Shown: positions 34,241 to 42,971, counted from the first letter of the stretch. The stretch: 64,000 nt of DNA from BQWY01 sp046351095 (GCA_046351095.1 JAXLZC010000001.1:744001-808000); one strand, 5' to 3'. The notes: generated by a model from the sequence alone, not told the origin. Made by a program: numbers and translations.

Positions 34241-35454
34241 GCGGTGGCCTCGTTCTCGGCGATCGGGATTAAGTTTGCTGGGCGGAACAGCACATTCCCG
34301 TCTGGATGCTGCGGCAGGTTCTCAAGCTGGCGTGCTTCGTTGGGCATCATGAAGCCGTTTTGAATGCCGGAGGCGTAGAAGTCTGCGCGTGATTTATTGT
34401 CGCCGCGCATCAACCCTTGAACGCGGTGCTCTACGGAATACACGCCGTCCGAAAACAGCTTGCGGTTGAACTCTTGCTCGAACCGAACGAGGTAGGGCTG
34501 GAGCGTCCAGACCACAAACCCGATGTTCATCTGTTCAATCCCGCTTCCCCAGCTTGTGCTTTTGCTGTGCTCCCCGATCATGTGCAACGGCACGCGGAAC
34601 ATGCGCGCCACTTCCTCTACCTGGAAGCGACGGCTTTCGATGTACTGCGCGTCTTCGCTGGTCATGCTGATCTGGTTCCACTCCATGCCCTCTTCCAACA
34701 CCATAGTTTTCCCGGCGTTGGCGACGCCCATGAAGCTATCCAGCGTTTTCCGCAGCCGTTCGATAGCTTTGTCGCTGATGGATTTCGGATGGCGTAGGAG
34801 CCCTAAGTGGTGCGCCCCGTTGGCCCACAATTTCGATCCGTGCTCTTCCATCGCCATCGCCAACCCGACAGATTCCCGCGCGAAGGCACTGATGACGGTT
34901 TTCCCTGAAACGCCGTCGAAGCTTGGCCCAGGCACGTGCAGCATGTTGGCTTGGTCGAGCGTTTCGAAGTCTCCTCCGGAAAGCGCGATCTTGTATTTCA
35001 GGCGGCGCTGGTCTTTGAACGGCGTAACGCGCGATGGGTGTACCCACGAAAACTCAACAGGCCGGTTCGCCTGATCGCGCACGATGATGGAGTAGGCATT
35101 CCCACGGAGCAGTAGGCTCTGCATCATGAGTTCGCGCCAAAACGTCGAGGTCATCGACGGCGTCGGCTCGTCGTGCAGCAGCGTGTAGAGGCGGTGGTCT
35201 TGCGCAACCTCTCGATCTTTTCCGGTATTGCGATAGACGAACAGTGGCAGCGAACTGATCGCCTCAGCAATCAACCGCACGCAGGCGTAAACGGACGACA
35301 CGCGCATGGCTGATTCGGGCGTGACGGACATGCCGCTCTTCGAGCGCTCGGCGCCGAACGACGTGTACAGCCACGAATCGGGATTGGACAGAGAGGTGGT
35401 GGGGTTTTCCGGAGAGGCGTTGAGGATGCGTGTGAGAAACGATCGAAACCCCAT
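34237..35454 (-). CDS. Portal protein (HK97 family)
   Basis: About 405 residues. SVYACVRLIAEAISSLPLFV, HDEPTPSMTSTFWRELMMQS, EVARMFRVPLHMIGEHSKST and the C-terminal AVEHRVQG/GDNKSRADFY region are typical of HK97-family portals, the dodecameric DNA gate. The start is uncertain (ATG at 35454, or GTG at 35466); no good ribosome site precedes either, because an intrinsic terminator lies immediately upstream. Confidence 0.92.
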   Translation of the reverse strand: MGFRSFLTRILNASPENPTTSLSNPDSWLYTSFGAERSKSGMSVTPESAMRVSSVYACVRLIAEAISSLPLFVYRNTGKDREVAQDHRLYTLLHDEPTPSMTSTFWRELMMQSLLLRGNAYSIIVRDQANRPVEFSWVHPSRVTPFKDQRRLKYKIALSGGDFETLDQANMLHVPGPSFDGVSGKTVISAFARESVGLAMAMEEHGSKLWANGAHHLGLLRHPKSISDKAIERLRKTLDSFMGVANAGKTMVLEEGMEWNQISMTSEDAQYIESRRFQVEEVARMFRVPLHMIGEHSKSTSWGSGIEQMNIGFVVWTLQPYLVRFEQEFNRKLFSDGVYSVEHRVQGLMRGDNKSRADFYASGIQNGFMMPNEARQLENLPQHPDGNVLFRPANLIPIAENEATA

Positions 35455-35466
35455 GCCCCTCACCAC

Positions 35467-35508
35467 AAAAAAAAGAGGGCTGAGGGGGATTGCTCCCCCC
35501 CAGCCCCC
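35467..35508 (-). terminator. Intrinsic terminator between terminase and portal genes
   Basis: On the minus strand a very GC-rich stem (GGGCTGGGGGG, loop, CCCCCTCAGCCC) is followed by TCTTTTTTTT. It lies directly before the portal gene, so leftward transcription would stop before the structural genes unless antiterminated or restarted. Confidence 0.75.
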
Positions 35509-35605
35509 GGTATTCGGTGAACTGGTGTGCGCCTATGTTCTGATTGCAACTACCACTGGTCTGGAAGACGACGCAAGAGAATTTCGTGCGTCTCGGAAAA
35601 AATAT

Positions 35606-35851
35606 TTACAGCATGTGCACTGGAGACCGTTCTGGCGACACGCTGCCGTCTCCGCCTTCCTGCTCCTTGCGGCTGACCTCGATGGTGATTTTTGAGCCTC
35701 CGTGGCGTTCGATCACGACGCTGCCGTAGAGGCGCGGTTCGTCGAGCCACTTGGTCAACTTACGGAACAGCATCGGGTAGCGTTGCATGACGCGCTGTAT
35801 TTGCTCCTGGACCTGCTTCGCATCGGTCGTCGACCTATTCGGCACCTGCAT
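35606..35851 (-). CDS. Small protein after the large terminase
   Basis: 81 residues, MQVPNRSTTDAKQVQEQIQR with RLYGSVVIERHGGSKITIEV. Starts 2 bases after the terminase stop. No recognised domain; last gene before the terminator. Confidence 0.6.
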   Translation of the reverse strand: MQVPNRSTTDAKQVQEQIQRVMQRYPMLFRKLTKWLDEPRLYGSVVIERHGGSKITIEVSRKEQEGGDGSVSPERSPVHML

Positions 35852-35852
35852 G

Positions 35853-37538
35853 CTAGAGCATCACCATCTCGCGCTTATCGTACACGGACCCCTCTTCACC
35901 CCCACGCATGGCGCGATCGAGCGCCAACAACAACGCCACGATGCCGTCGATCTTGCCTTGCGAGGTCGACTTATCGGGTTTTTTATTCCCCGCCGGATCC
36001 ATCTTGGCGGACACGTTGTTCGCCATCCATCGCAGCACGGGATTGCCCCCATGATGCACCTTGCGATCGAGCAGCCGGCGTTCGAGTTCGCTGGTCGGCC
36101 CAGCCATCGACATAAACCCCATACCCATTCCGGTCACGGTGAGGCCTTCGTCCGCCAACTCCATGGCGAGCTGGTAGCCCTGAAATAACCGGTCGATATT
36201 GAGGCTCTGAATACAAAACGTCTCGGCGTCGCGCAGAATCTGGGCCTTGATCATCGCGTATTCGATGGCATTCCCGGGCGTGGCGATGAGATAGCCTGCG
36301 CGGTGCCACGCCTGATAGTGATCCTTGTAGCGGTTTTCTGGGTCGATCAATTTCGCCTCTGGGACCCAGAATCGCGGGAGCACCGTGATCCGCTGCGGAT
36401 CGTCCTCATCGGGGAATATCATCACCCACGCGGTGATGTCGGCCACCGACGACAGGTCGAGGCCTCCGAATGCAACACGTCCGTGTAGTTGTTCTTCTTG
36501 TATCGGGTGGCCGGCGTTGGAGTTCCATAAGTCCATGTCAATCCATCGCTCGACTTGCTGAGTCCATCGGTTCAGATCGAGACGCAGAAAGGCGTTCAGT
36601 GATGCCGGAAGGTGCTTGGCCTTGCGTGCCAACTCTCGCATATAGGTGAGCTTTTTGCTGATCCCAAGATTTGGGTTGGCCTTTCTCCACACCCGCTCAT
36701 CCTCCCAGTTATCGTGCTCATCGAGCGAGGCGATGACCGCAAACCAGGAATCGTCCTGCACCGCGCCTGTAAGCACCGAGTGCGAGTAGTGGTGCATCTC
36801 CCAACAAATACTTGTGAGATCGACACCCGCGGTGGTGATGGCGAACAACAGTGGATGTCGTCTCGCGCCCAACGCCGTTTCCAATACGTCCCAGACGCCG
36901 CGCGTCTTGTGCGCATGCAACTCGTCGACGATTGCACCATGCGGGTTCAACCCGTCGAGTGTGTCTTCATCGGATCCAAGCGGCTCGAACTTTTGATTCG
37001 TGCTCTCGCGAGACAGATTGTCCTTCCACACGCGGATGTACTGTTCGAGGTCTGAGGACGCCTTTACCATGCGTTTCGCTTCACTCCAAACGATTCTCGC
37101 CTGATCTTTTTTTGTGGCAGCCGCGTAGACCTCGGCACCGGCCTCATTGTCGGCGAATGCCAGCTTTAGGCCGATTCCAGCCGCAAGGGTGCTTTTCCCA
37201 TTTTTTCGTGCGAACTCGTTGTACGCCTTTCGAAAACGGCGCGTCCCATCGTCCCGATACCACCCGAACAGGTTCCAGACGATGAACTGTTGCCAGTCAG
37301 CCAGCTCCATCTTCTGGCCTGCCCATTCTCCCTTGCTATGTTTGAGGTACCCGAAAAAGGCGATGGCATCTTCCGCCTGTTGCGAATCGAAGCGGAGGCC
37401 GCGCGATTTGCCCTTCCGCATATCTGCAATGTATCGAGCAACGGCGGCACGCTCACCGGGACCAGCCGTGATCTTCCCGCACTCCACTCTCTCCACATAG
37501 CGATGGACGATGGACTCTGCCGTCTTAGCTCGCGCCAA
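35853..37538 (-). CDS. Terminase large subunit
   Basis: 561 residues. ATPase: Walker A-like ARKNGKST (110-117) and Walker B AIVDELH (Asp205, Glu206), coupling motif FAITTAG. Nuclease: FGGLDLSSVADIT (about 350) and later acidic residues. It cuts and pumps DNA into proheads through the portal. Starts with TTG inside the 3' end of the small subunit gene, preceded by AGGAAAA. Confidence 0.95.
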   Translation of the reverse strand: MARAKTAESIVHRYVERVECGKITAGPGERAAVARYIADMRKGKSRGLRFDSQQAEDAIAFFGYLKHSKGEWAGQKMELADWQQFIVWNLFGWYRDDGTRRFRKAYNEFARKNGKSTLAAGIGLKLAFADNEAGAEVYAAATKKDQARIVWSEAKRMVKASSDLEQYIRVWKDNLSRESTNQKFEPLGSDEDTLDGLNPHGAIVDELHAHKTRGVWDVLETALGARRHPLLFAITTAGVDLTSICWEMHHYSHSVLTGAVQDDSWFAVIASLDEHDNWEDERVWRKANPNLGISKKLTYMRELARKAKHLPASLNAFLRLDLNRWTQQVERWIDMDLWNSNAGHPIQEEQLHGRVAFGGLDLSSVADITAWVMIFPDEDDPQRITVLPRFWVPEAKLIDPENRYKDHYQAWHRAGYLIATPGNAIEYAMIKAQILRDAETFCIQSLNIDRLFQGYQLAMELADEGLTVTGMGMGFMSMAGPTSELERRLLDRKVHHGGNPVLRWMANNVSAKMDPAGNKKPDKSTSQGKIDGIVALLLALDRAMRGGEEGSVYDKREMVML

Positions 37539-38001
37539 GGAATTTTCCTACCCCTTGAGGGCTCGCGTCTGGAATGCTTTTTACTTTGCTGCGCGATGAT
37601 GGAGTCAACCCGAGCTCGGACAAGGCTGATATGTACTGCCGACGCGCTTGGTTACGTTGCGCCACCTCAGGGTAGGGACGATAAATCTCGTCTCCGTTTT
37701 GTGTGGTCCCAACGTAGGACAAGGATTTTTTCTCTTCGAGGAATTTGGTGCACTGGCGAAGTTGTGCGTAGGCATCGCACGCCACCAGCACAATTCCGAA
37801 ATCGCCGACCGTCAAAACTCGAACAGGTTCCAGAACACCGATGATGCGCGCCCATTCTTCCTTCGCATCGTCCGTCAGATAATCGGGAGGATCGGGACAG
37901 CCTGCCTGCATGATCGGCTCGTCCGCATTGAGCCCGCGCTTTCCAGGATTTCCACGTAGCACCTTCAGCTTTGTGGGTACCCGTTTCCGGCCTCGTGACA
38001 C
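37525..38001 (-). CDS. Terminase small subunit (P27 family)
   Basis: 158 residues. PTKLKVLRGNPGKRGLNADE at the N-terminus and a helical core (YAQLRQCTKFLEEKKSLSYV) match P27-type small terminases. The GTG start at 38001 follows AGGAGGAGAG; a longer frame to 38073 has no ribosome site. Confidence 0.88.
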   Translation of the reverse strand: MSRGRKRVPTKLKVLRGNPGKRGLNADEPIMQAGCPDPPDYLTDDAKEEWARIIGVLEPVRVLTVGDFGIVLVACDAYAQLRQCTKFLEEKKSLSYVGTTQNGDEIYRPYPEVAQRNQARRQYISALSELGLTPSSRSKVKSIPDASPQGVGKFLGAS

Positions 38002-38079
38002 CTCTCCTCCTACCTCTCCACCGACCACCCACCCCAGCGATTTAATTTCGCGGAGAAATCGCGAACGCGACACGCCGGT

Positions 38080-38409
38080 CTATAACGCTGAGGCTGTGAA
38101 CTTTCGACCCCCTACCCCGTGCGTCTTGCGGTTGTGACATGAACGACACAACGTCTGTAGATTCGACTCATGGTGCGTCCCGCCGAGCCGCAGCGGAACG
38201 ATATGATCTACGTCCATCGCTTTTCTTCCGCATCGACAAATCGGCGCCCTAGCTAAGACGCGTGCGCGCACCTGCTGCCATCCATACCCGTATCCTCTGG
38301 CCGTGCTCGATAGCTGCTGCTTCCGAACATACGGCACGTGATGCAGTGGGCACGGACGCACACTGCCACACCCAGCGACACCACACACCATGCGAATAAG
38401 CTGCGCCAC
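38080..38409 (-). CDS. HNH endonuclease next to terminase
   Basis: 109 residues. Zinc ligands CRCGRK and CRSCHNRKTH frame the HNH core DVDHIVPLRLGGTHHESNLQ. HNH proteins beside terminase assist cos cleavage in HK97-type phages. Starts with GTG directly after the previous stop. Confidence 0.9.
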   Translation of the reverse strand: MAQLIRMVCGVAGCGSVRPCPLHHVPYVRKQQLSSTARGYGYGWQQVRARVLARAPICRCGRKAMDVDHIVPLRLGGTHHESNLQTLCRSCHNRKTHGVGGRKFTASAL

Positions 38410-38829
38410 CTAGCCCACCTCTTGCTCTGCGTGCTGTTCCTTCTCAGCAACGATCTGCTCCCACTGCCGAATCGCATCGAACATCGTCATCCCTTGCTTT
38501 GTCGCATACGCCATGATCTCGTTCAGCGACAGCGGAATGTACGGCATATCGCTCAATGACCGCTCTGGCGTGTTCCTCCGCACTTCAGCCTCCATACGTC
38601 GCTGCTCATCACGCACCAGAGCCAGGATGTCAGGCAGCAGCGGGAATCGCGTCTCTTTCTCGATCCACCGCACCACCACGCGCTCGAACGCTCGGAACGA
38701 AAACCCCTGCAGCTTCCCGAACCACGAGCGCAGAGCGGCCTTTAAGCGCGCTTCGTCGAGCGCATACTCACGCCCGTATGGCTGAGCCACCAACAGCGCC
38801 CACCCCTGCTTGAACTCTAACTCCGTCAT
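38410..38829 (-). CDS. Putative helicase loader-type replication protein
   Basis: 139 residues. The ATG follows GGAGGAAATCC. MTELEFKQGWALLVAQPYGR and FRAFERVVVRWIEKETRFPL, then a polar tail. The pattern (W, Y, aromatic helix, conserved proline) and position just after the initiator gene suggest a G39P-like helicase loader; similarity is weak. Confidence 0.5.
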   Translation of the reverse strand: MTELEFKQGWALLVAQPYGREYALDEARLKAALRSWFGKLQGFSFRAFERVVVRWIEKETRFPLLPDILALVRDEQRRMEAEVRRNTPERSLSDMPYIPLSLNEIMAYATKQGMTMFDAIRQWEQIVAEKEQHAEQEVG

Positions 38830-39694
38830 GGATTTCCTCCAGCAACGTAGACATAGCCGTGCGACGCCCAGCCACAGGAACCGCTCGCGCAGGCGGAGCC
38901 CTGTAGTTGCCTTCGAGAATCTTGGCCATGTTTTCCGGCAGCAGGCTCCACGAGAACGACGCTTGGAAGACGTCTCCACTCCCGCACGCCTTACGCCCTC
39001 GGAGCCAGTCTGAGGCCTCGATCTCGGAAAAGAAGGCCGTCCACCAGGACTCATCGGGATGTTCGCGCAGACGCGACGCCAGACGCTTCAGCAGGCCGAC
39101 TCCTGGCTGTAGCCGCTCCTCGTGTACCGGCAACACCCCAGGGATGATATTCCACCTGGCAATCAGCTCAGATGGCGTGAGTGGGTCCGGCTCACCAGCA
39201 TCGGTATTTGCGTTCCGGCCTTCAGCAGCACCACCCGCAGCGGCAGTCGGTCGGTCAGCGCGTGCGCGCGTCTCCGATTCTCCTGACGGTTCGTGACGGT
39301 TAACTGACGGTTTGGGTGACACGGTTGTCACCCCCCCGGTGACACGGTTGTCACCCCCCTGCGCCGTATTTGTCACCCCCCCGGTGACACGGTTGTCACC
39401 CCCACCATCTCCATGGGGTGACAATTTGTCACCCCTCCCGCAGAGCACATGATAGGTGTTGACCGTCCATGGACCGGTCTGGAGTTCAACGCGCAACTCC
39501 CCCAGCGATTCTAACGAACGAATACACCGCTGCGCTGTCCGCACCGACACATGGGCCTTCTCAGCGATCAACTCAAGCCCTGGCCAGGCGACACCATGAT
39601 GATCCGCATTGTCGGCAATAGCCAAGAGCACCAGTCGGTCGGCCAACGTCGCGCGCGAGTGCTCGAACACCATCGACATAATACGCACACTCAT
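38768..39694 (-). CDS. Phage replication initiator with winged-helix domain
   Basis: 308 residues. ADRLVLLAIADNADHHGVAW and LIAEKAHVSVRTAQRCIRSL form a helix-turn-helix_36-type DNA-binding domain (about 15-75). The middle (about 87-127) encodes repeated GGDNRVTGGVT because the DNA there is an iteron array. The C-terminal part (SWWTAFFSEIEASDWLRGRK, FQASFSWSLLPENMAKILEG) matches the end of phage replisome organisers. Overall design is that of lambda O, with the origin inside the gene. ATG follows GGGAGGG. Confidence 0.8.
   Translation of the reverse strand: MSVRIMSMVFEHSRATLADRLVLLAIADNADHHGVAWPGLELIAEKAHVSVRTAQRCIRSLESLGELRVELQTGPWTVNTYHVLCGRGDKLSPHGDGGGDNRVTGGVTNTAQGGDNRVTGGVTTVSPKPSVNRHEPSGESETRARADRPTAAAGGAAEGRNANTDAGEPDPLTPSELIARWNIIPGVLPVHEERLQPGVGLLKRLASRLREHPDESWWTAFFSEIEASDWLRGRKACGSGDVFQASFSWSLLPENMAKILEGNYRAPPARAVPVAGRRTAMSTLLEEIHDGVRVQAGVGAVGGSAIRA
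39315..39433. repeat. Iteron array, probable phage replication origin
   Basis: Palindromic units GGTGACACGGTTGTCACC at 39315-39332, 39338-39355 and 39383-39400, a half-degenerate copy ending TGTCACC at 39377, and a variant GGTGACAATTTGTCACC at 39417-39433. The first four are 22-23 bases apart (two helix turns), the last about 34. The array lies in the initiator coding sequence, as in lambdoid origins. Confidence 0.8.
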
Positions 39695-39891
39695 GCGGCC
39701 GCCCTCCCGATAGCCTGCTTTGCCCGAGCCAACGCACGGAGCAACGTCGGCCCACCGCGCGTTTTTGGGTTCCGTAGCAAACGAGAAATCTCCTGGCGTT
39801 GCGCCGCCGGCAATTGAAACCAATGTCCCTGGCAGAACACACGCCCAGGGACCACACTGGTCACACAGCCTTCAACACGACAATAAGACAT
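39691..39891 (-). CDS. Small zinc-binding phage protein
   Basis: 66 residues, CRVEGCVTSVVPGRVFCQGHW then a basic helix LRNPKTRGGPTLLRALARAK. The CxxxxC...CxxH pattern suggests one zinc finger. Coupled by ATGA to the initiator gene. Confidence 0.65.
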   Translation of the reverse strand: MSYCRVEGCVTSVVPGRVFCQGHWFQLPAAQRQEISRLLRNPKTRGGPTLLRALARAKQAIGRAAA

Positions 39892-39902
39892 AGCGAGAGA
39901 TC

Positions 39903-40331
39903 CTAAGATTCTTGGGAGTGTAATTCGTCGTCGTTAAAATCAGCCTCGTCGGAATCGTCACATTCACGAGCGAAAGGAACGATCCGAAAACTCATCGTCT
40001 TCGGATTGTCGATGATAAATGCCGTCCCAATACCAGAAATAAGCGCGTGCTTATACCCTGGATAGCCATAGACCAAGACCCGTCCACTTTTGCCCTTGAG
40101 GTACGTCATGAACTTATCCAAGGGCTCCACAGGAACAGGTGCAGGCTCTTCGTACTCCACCAAGGCGCGACGCAAGTAGGTTTCACAGCGATCGTCCGGA
40201 AGCGTCACGCGAATGGCCCAATCTGCACCACCAAGCCACGCGGTGGAGTAGATATGCGGGTCTATGGTTCCCAGTAGCACCTTTGGAGTGGCTTTTAAGG
40301 CCACTCGAACACAATGGTTCAAATCCTTCAC
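39903..40331 (-). CDS. Phage protein of unknown function
   Basis: 142 residues beginning at a GTG one base after the previous stop; GGAGGCG of the upstream gene's last codons serves as ribosome site. Contains VALKATPKVLLGTIDPHIYS and an acidic C-terminus (DDSDEADFNDDELH). No domain recognised. Confidence 0.55.
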   Translation of the reverse strand: MKDLNHCVRVALKATPKVLLGTIDPHIYSTAWLGGADWAIRVTLPDDRCETYLRRALVEYEEPAPVPVEPLDKFMTYLKGKSGRVLVYGYPGYKHALISGIGTAFIIDNPKTMSFRIVPFARECDDSDEADFNDDELHSQES

Positions 40332-40332
40332 C

Positions 40333-40695
40333 TTACGCCTCCGGCTCGGGTATGGGTCCCGCAAAGAGAAACCCGTCGACCCCATGCGCCGACAGGCGCG
40401 ACGCCTCATCGGTGCCACCTAGGTAGACGCCTCCGTCCTTCGCCACATGGAACCACATGGTATAGGGTCCCGCGATCTTGCTCTTGGTCCAGTAGAATCC
40501 GGTCTGCGTCGGAAACCCCGCAAACCACTTCAACTTCTGCTGCTTGGCCTGCTCCTGCCAAATGCGGGCGATGAGCCTGAGAATCATGGCGGCATCGCGA
40601 CTCTTTGCGCTGCTACTGAAGTAATCCTGCAACGTTCGCGCTTCGCGTTCTATTGTTTCTATCTCCTCATCACTGGCCGGTTGCACGTCGCTCAC
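40333..40695 (-). CDS. Phage protein of unknown function
   Basis: 120 residues. The GTG start overlaps the previous stop (GTGA). Helical start (SDEEIETIEREARTLQDYFS) and a C-terminal domain GFYWTKSKIAGPYTMWFHVA resembling small DUF-type modules that hold W and F at regular spacing. Function unknown. Confidence 0.55.
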   Translation of the reverse strand: MSDVQPASDEEIETIEREARTLQDYFSSSAKSRDAAMILRLIARIWQEQAKQQKLKWFAGFPTQTGFYWTKSKIAGPYTMWFHVAKDGGVYLGGTDEASRLSAHGVDGFLFAGPIPEPEA

Positions 40696-41321
40696 GACGC
40701 ACTCCGCTTTTGCAAAAGCGCATATTTGACCCTCGCGAGTGCCAACACCGCAGGTTTCACGTCGGAAGGTGCGCGGTCGTAGTCCGCACCATACCGACCA
40801 TTCAGCAACGGAAGCATCGCGCGCGGCACCAGCACCCAATTTGACGGGTCGGTATTGAGGCGATTCCCATCGAGACACTTCAGGACGTGCCCATCGGGAA
40901 TAGGACCGTTCCGCTGCTCCCAGAGATAGCGATGCTTGAGGACGTAGTCGCGATCAAACCCAGTATGTGGGTTCGTCTTTGCCACGCTGATTTCGATGTA
41001 ACCCTCTTTCGATAAGCGCTCATGACCTAAGTACTTCATGTTGTGCGGAAGATTGCCAGGCTTGAATTGTGTGCGGGCGGTGTTGGCGTTGAACGGCCGC
41101 GCCATTCCAAGGTTGTACGGAATATTCCCTTTGGGGAAACATCCCGTGCGCCCCGTCCTCCATCCCTTTCGCGTACACAGAGCGTTGAAGCTATGGAGTG
41201 TCACGTCAGACCTTCCAAACACTCGGCAAAACCGCGCGTGCGCCTCTTTCCTCGCCAGCGTGCAATGCCGCTTGATCCACGCCAGTTCGAGCGGTGCGTA
41301 TGGAATCCAGTGCCCCCTCAT
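40692..41321 (-). CDS. HNH endonuclease, homing-type
   Basis: 209 residues. An N-terminal DNA-binding part (RSDVTLHSFNALCTRKGW; FKPGNLPHNMKYLG), then the HNH_3-type core (VLKHRYLWEQRNGPIPDGHV, LDGNRLNTDPSNW). Typical free-standing phage homing-like nuclease. ATGA overlap upstream and downstream. Confidence 0.85.
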   Translation of the reverse strand: MRGHWIPYAPLELAWIKRHCTLARKEAHARFCRVFGRSDVTLHSFNALCTRKGWRTGRTGCFPKGNIPYNLGMARPFNANTARTQFKPGNLPHNMKYLGHERLSKEGYIEISVAKTNPHTGFDRDYVLKHRYLWEQRNGPIPDGHVLKCLDGNRLNTDPSNWVLVPRAMLPLLNGRYGADYDRAPSDVKPAVLALARVKYALLQKRSAS

Positions 41322-41581
41322 TTTTTCGGCCCATCCAGTTGTTTCGCGTCCCCGATGGCCGGCATCAGATGCTCAAACGTCCCCCTGCCCCCGTGCTCCG
41401 CAACCAATTCGGCAGCACGCAACATGATCGTGGCGTTGCCGATGATCTGTTCGCCCACCTTCACCATGGCCTCCGTGCGCGAGACTTCCAGCGCCAATCG
41501 TTCCGGAGACAGATCCACCAGATTTAAGCGATCCAACTGCTCAAAAAGACGGTCGTTGAGATTCGCGAGCTTGTTTTTCAC
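41318..41581 (-). CDS. Small phage protein
   Basis: 87 residues, MKNKLANLNDRLFEQLDRLN with LALEVSRTEAMVKVGEQIIG. All-helical; similar short proteins occur in phage early regions beside HNH genes. Function unknown. Confidence 0.65.
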   Translation of the reverse strand: MKNKLANLNDRLFEQLDRLNLVDLSPERLALEVSRTEAMVKVGEQIIGNATIMLRAAELVAEHGGRGTFEHLMPAIGDAKQLDGPKK

Positions 41582-41937
41582 CGTTCACTCCTATAGGCCA
41601 CGTCCAGCAACATCGCCCCGACAGCCTGCCGACGTTGTCGACGTGTGCAGGTGCGGCACGTCAAACATCCCGGCAATGTCATCGCCATGCGGCCACACCC
41701 CTGCACGCACAGCCTCCGAGGACGGCGTGGCGCCCCAGGAACACCACACAACAGACCAGCCGAGCACACCAGAGCATTCCACCCGAACTTTCGCTCCAAC
41801 GCCCGCACCGAAAATGACCCATGCGCGTCATACATGCGCCTAGATAAGCGCGAGGAGCCACCCAATCGCTCAGCAACACGACGCACGTTCGCCACCGCCA
41901 TCTCGAACGTCACCTCAAACTTCGGCCCCGGTCTCAT
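41578..41937 (-). CDS. Phage protein with homing-endonuclease-associated repeat
   Basis: 119 residues. MYDAHGSFSVRALERKFGWN followed by ALVCSAGL matches the small repeat found in homing nucleases (Y..HG.FS...L...FG.WN.AL..AGL). The C-terminus has CGRMAMTLPGCLTCRTCTRR, a likely zinc site. Start set by ATGA overlap. Confidence 0.55.
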   Translation of the reverse strand: MRPGPKFEVTFEMAVANVRRVAERLGGSSRLSRRMYDAHGSFSVRALERKFGWNALVCSAGLLCGVPGAPRRPRRLCVQGCGRMAMTLPGCLTCRTCTRRQRRQAVGAMLLDVAYRSER

Positions 41938-42221
41938 CGAAAAAACACCGCCTGCCGCATCCAGAGATAGGCCTGTTGCTCGGTAAATCCCGTCCACGAT
42001 GATTTCGCCACACGATCGGCGAGCCACAGCATGGCACGGAACGAAAAGGTGTCCGGCATCTGCGACAACCAGGCCGCCACGCCGATACGCCAGTGCGCCA
42101 CCGCATCCGCATCGTTCGGCGAGATGGTCTCCCACGCCGCCGCGTAGTCCGCCATGATGTCCTCGCGACAATCCTGCACCCGCGCCGCCTCTGCGCGCGT
42201 CTCGTGATAACAACAGGTCAT
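41934..42221 (-). CDS. Small phage protein
   Basis: 95 residues, MTCCYHETRAEAARVQDCRE then IGVAAWLSQMPDTFSFRAML. Start fixed by ATGA overlap with the RusA gene. No domain recognised. Confidence 0.55.
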   Translation of the reverse strand: MTCCYHETRAEAARVQDCREDIMADYAAAWETISPNDADAVAHWRIGVAAWLSQMPDTFSFRAMLWLADRVAKSSWTGFTEQQAYLWMRQAVFFR

Positions 42222-42592
42222 GCCGCCCACCCCAACAACACCACTTCCACCCCAGGCCGATCCGGAGACACGAGAAAATGATGCGCCAGACCCACCACCT
42301 CGTCCCACCCATCGTCCGGCAGCACCTTCGCCGCCACCAACGCATCCAGCACCACCTTCGCCCCTCCCGCCGCAATATTGTCGAGATCGCGGCGCCGGTT
42401 CGCCTCGTGCCACGAAAAGCTCACGTGCGCCCGGCCGATACGCTGTAGGCCAGCCGCCTGTACCGCCCGCGTCACGCGCAACAGCACCGCCTTGCGCTCG
42501 CGAGCCGACTGCATCCGCCCCGCACGCGCCGAGCGCATGAGCTCGTTCAGTCCCGGCAACCGACCAGGGATAAAAAGCGACTGCGTCACCAT
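42218..42592 (-). CDS. RusA-family Holliday junction resolvase
   Basis: 124 residues. FIPGRLPGLNELMRSARAG at the start and RRRDLDNIAAGGAKVVLDAL in the centre carry the aspartates (DLDN, D) and lysine of the RusA active site. RusA resolves branched phage DNA before packaging. The start at MVTQ removes a glycine-rich out-of-family extension. Confidence 0.85.
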   Translation of the reverse strand: MVTQSLFIPGRLPGLNELMRSARAGRMQSARERKAVLLRVTRAVQAAGLQRIGRAHVSFSWHEANRRRDLDNIAAGGAKVVLDALVAAKVLPDDGWDEVVGLAHHFLVSPDRPGVEVVLLGWAA

Positions 42593-42600
42593 GCCCGCGC

Positions 42601-42879
42601 CTATCCCAGCCACGCCATTCCCGCCCAGGCCAACCCCACCACCACGACAACACCGAAGAGCGCGCGATCCGGCCCACTCCAGTTCGACCACACCCGCAAC
42701 TCGGCAGGGACCGCCCGCGCCATCGAGCAGCCGACCGACCGAACCAGCCCCGCGAGACGAATCGCGGGAGGCAAGGCCGACAACCGCCGATCGCGGAACC
42801 CCGGATTCAGGCGTTCCAATTGCGACGCCAACACCAACCGATGATATTCCTGCCCCGTCAACTTTGTGGCTTGCGTCAT
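42601..42879 (-). CDS. Small phage membrane-tail protein
   Basis: 92 residues. The ATG follows GGAGGGC; an earlier ATG at 42903 overlaps the stop of the upstream mini-ORF. LTGQEYHRLVLASQLERLNP is helical; the last 18 residues (ALFGVVVVVGLAWAGMAWLG) form one membrane helix. Tail-anchored topology; function unknown. Confidence 0.55.
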   Translation of the reverse strand: MTQATKLTGQEYHRLVLASQLERLNPGFRDRRLSALPPAIRLAGLVRSVGCSMARAVPAELRVWSNWSGPDRALFGVVVVVGLAWAGMAWLG

Positions 42880-42902
42880 GGCGTGCCCTCCATGCGTGGT
42901 CA

Positions 42903-42971
42903 TCACACCACCGAAAGTGAACTCGGCACCGCCCCCCCGCAAATGGTTCCGAGGTTTACCTTGTCCACCAT
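42903..42971 (-). pseudogene. 22-codon mini-ORF, possible truncated phage gene
   Basis: MVDKVNLGTICGGAVPSSLS plus two valines, preceded by an excellent GGAGGATCGTT. The start resembles the first residues of the short phage protein family often called replication terminator protein, which normally continues for about 100 residues. A run of seven G in the reading frame could mark an inactivating frameshift. Low confidence. Confidence 0.3.
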
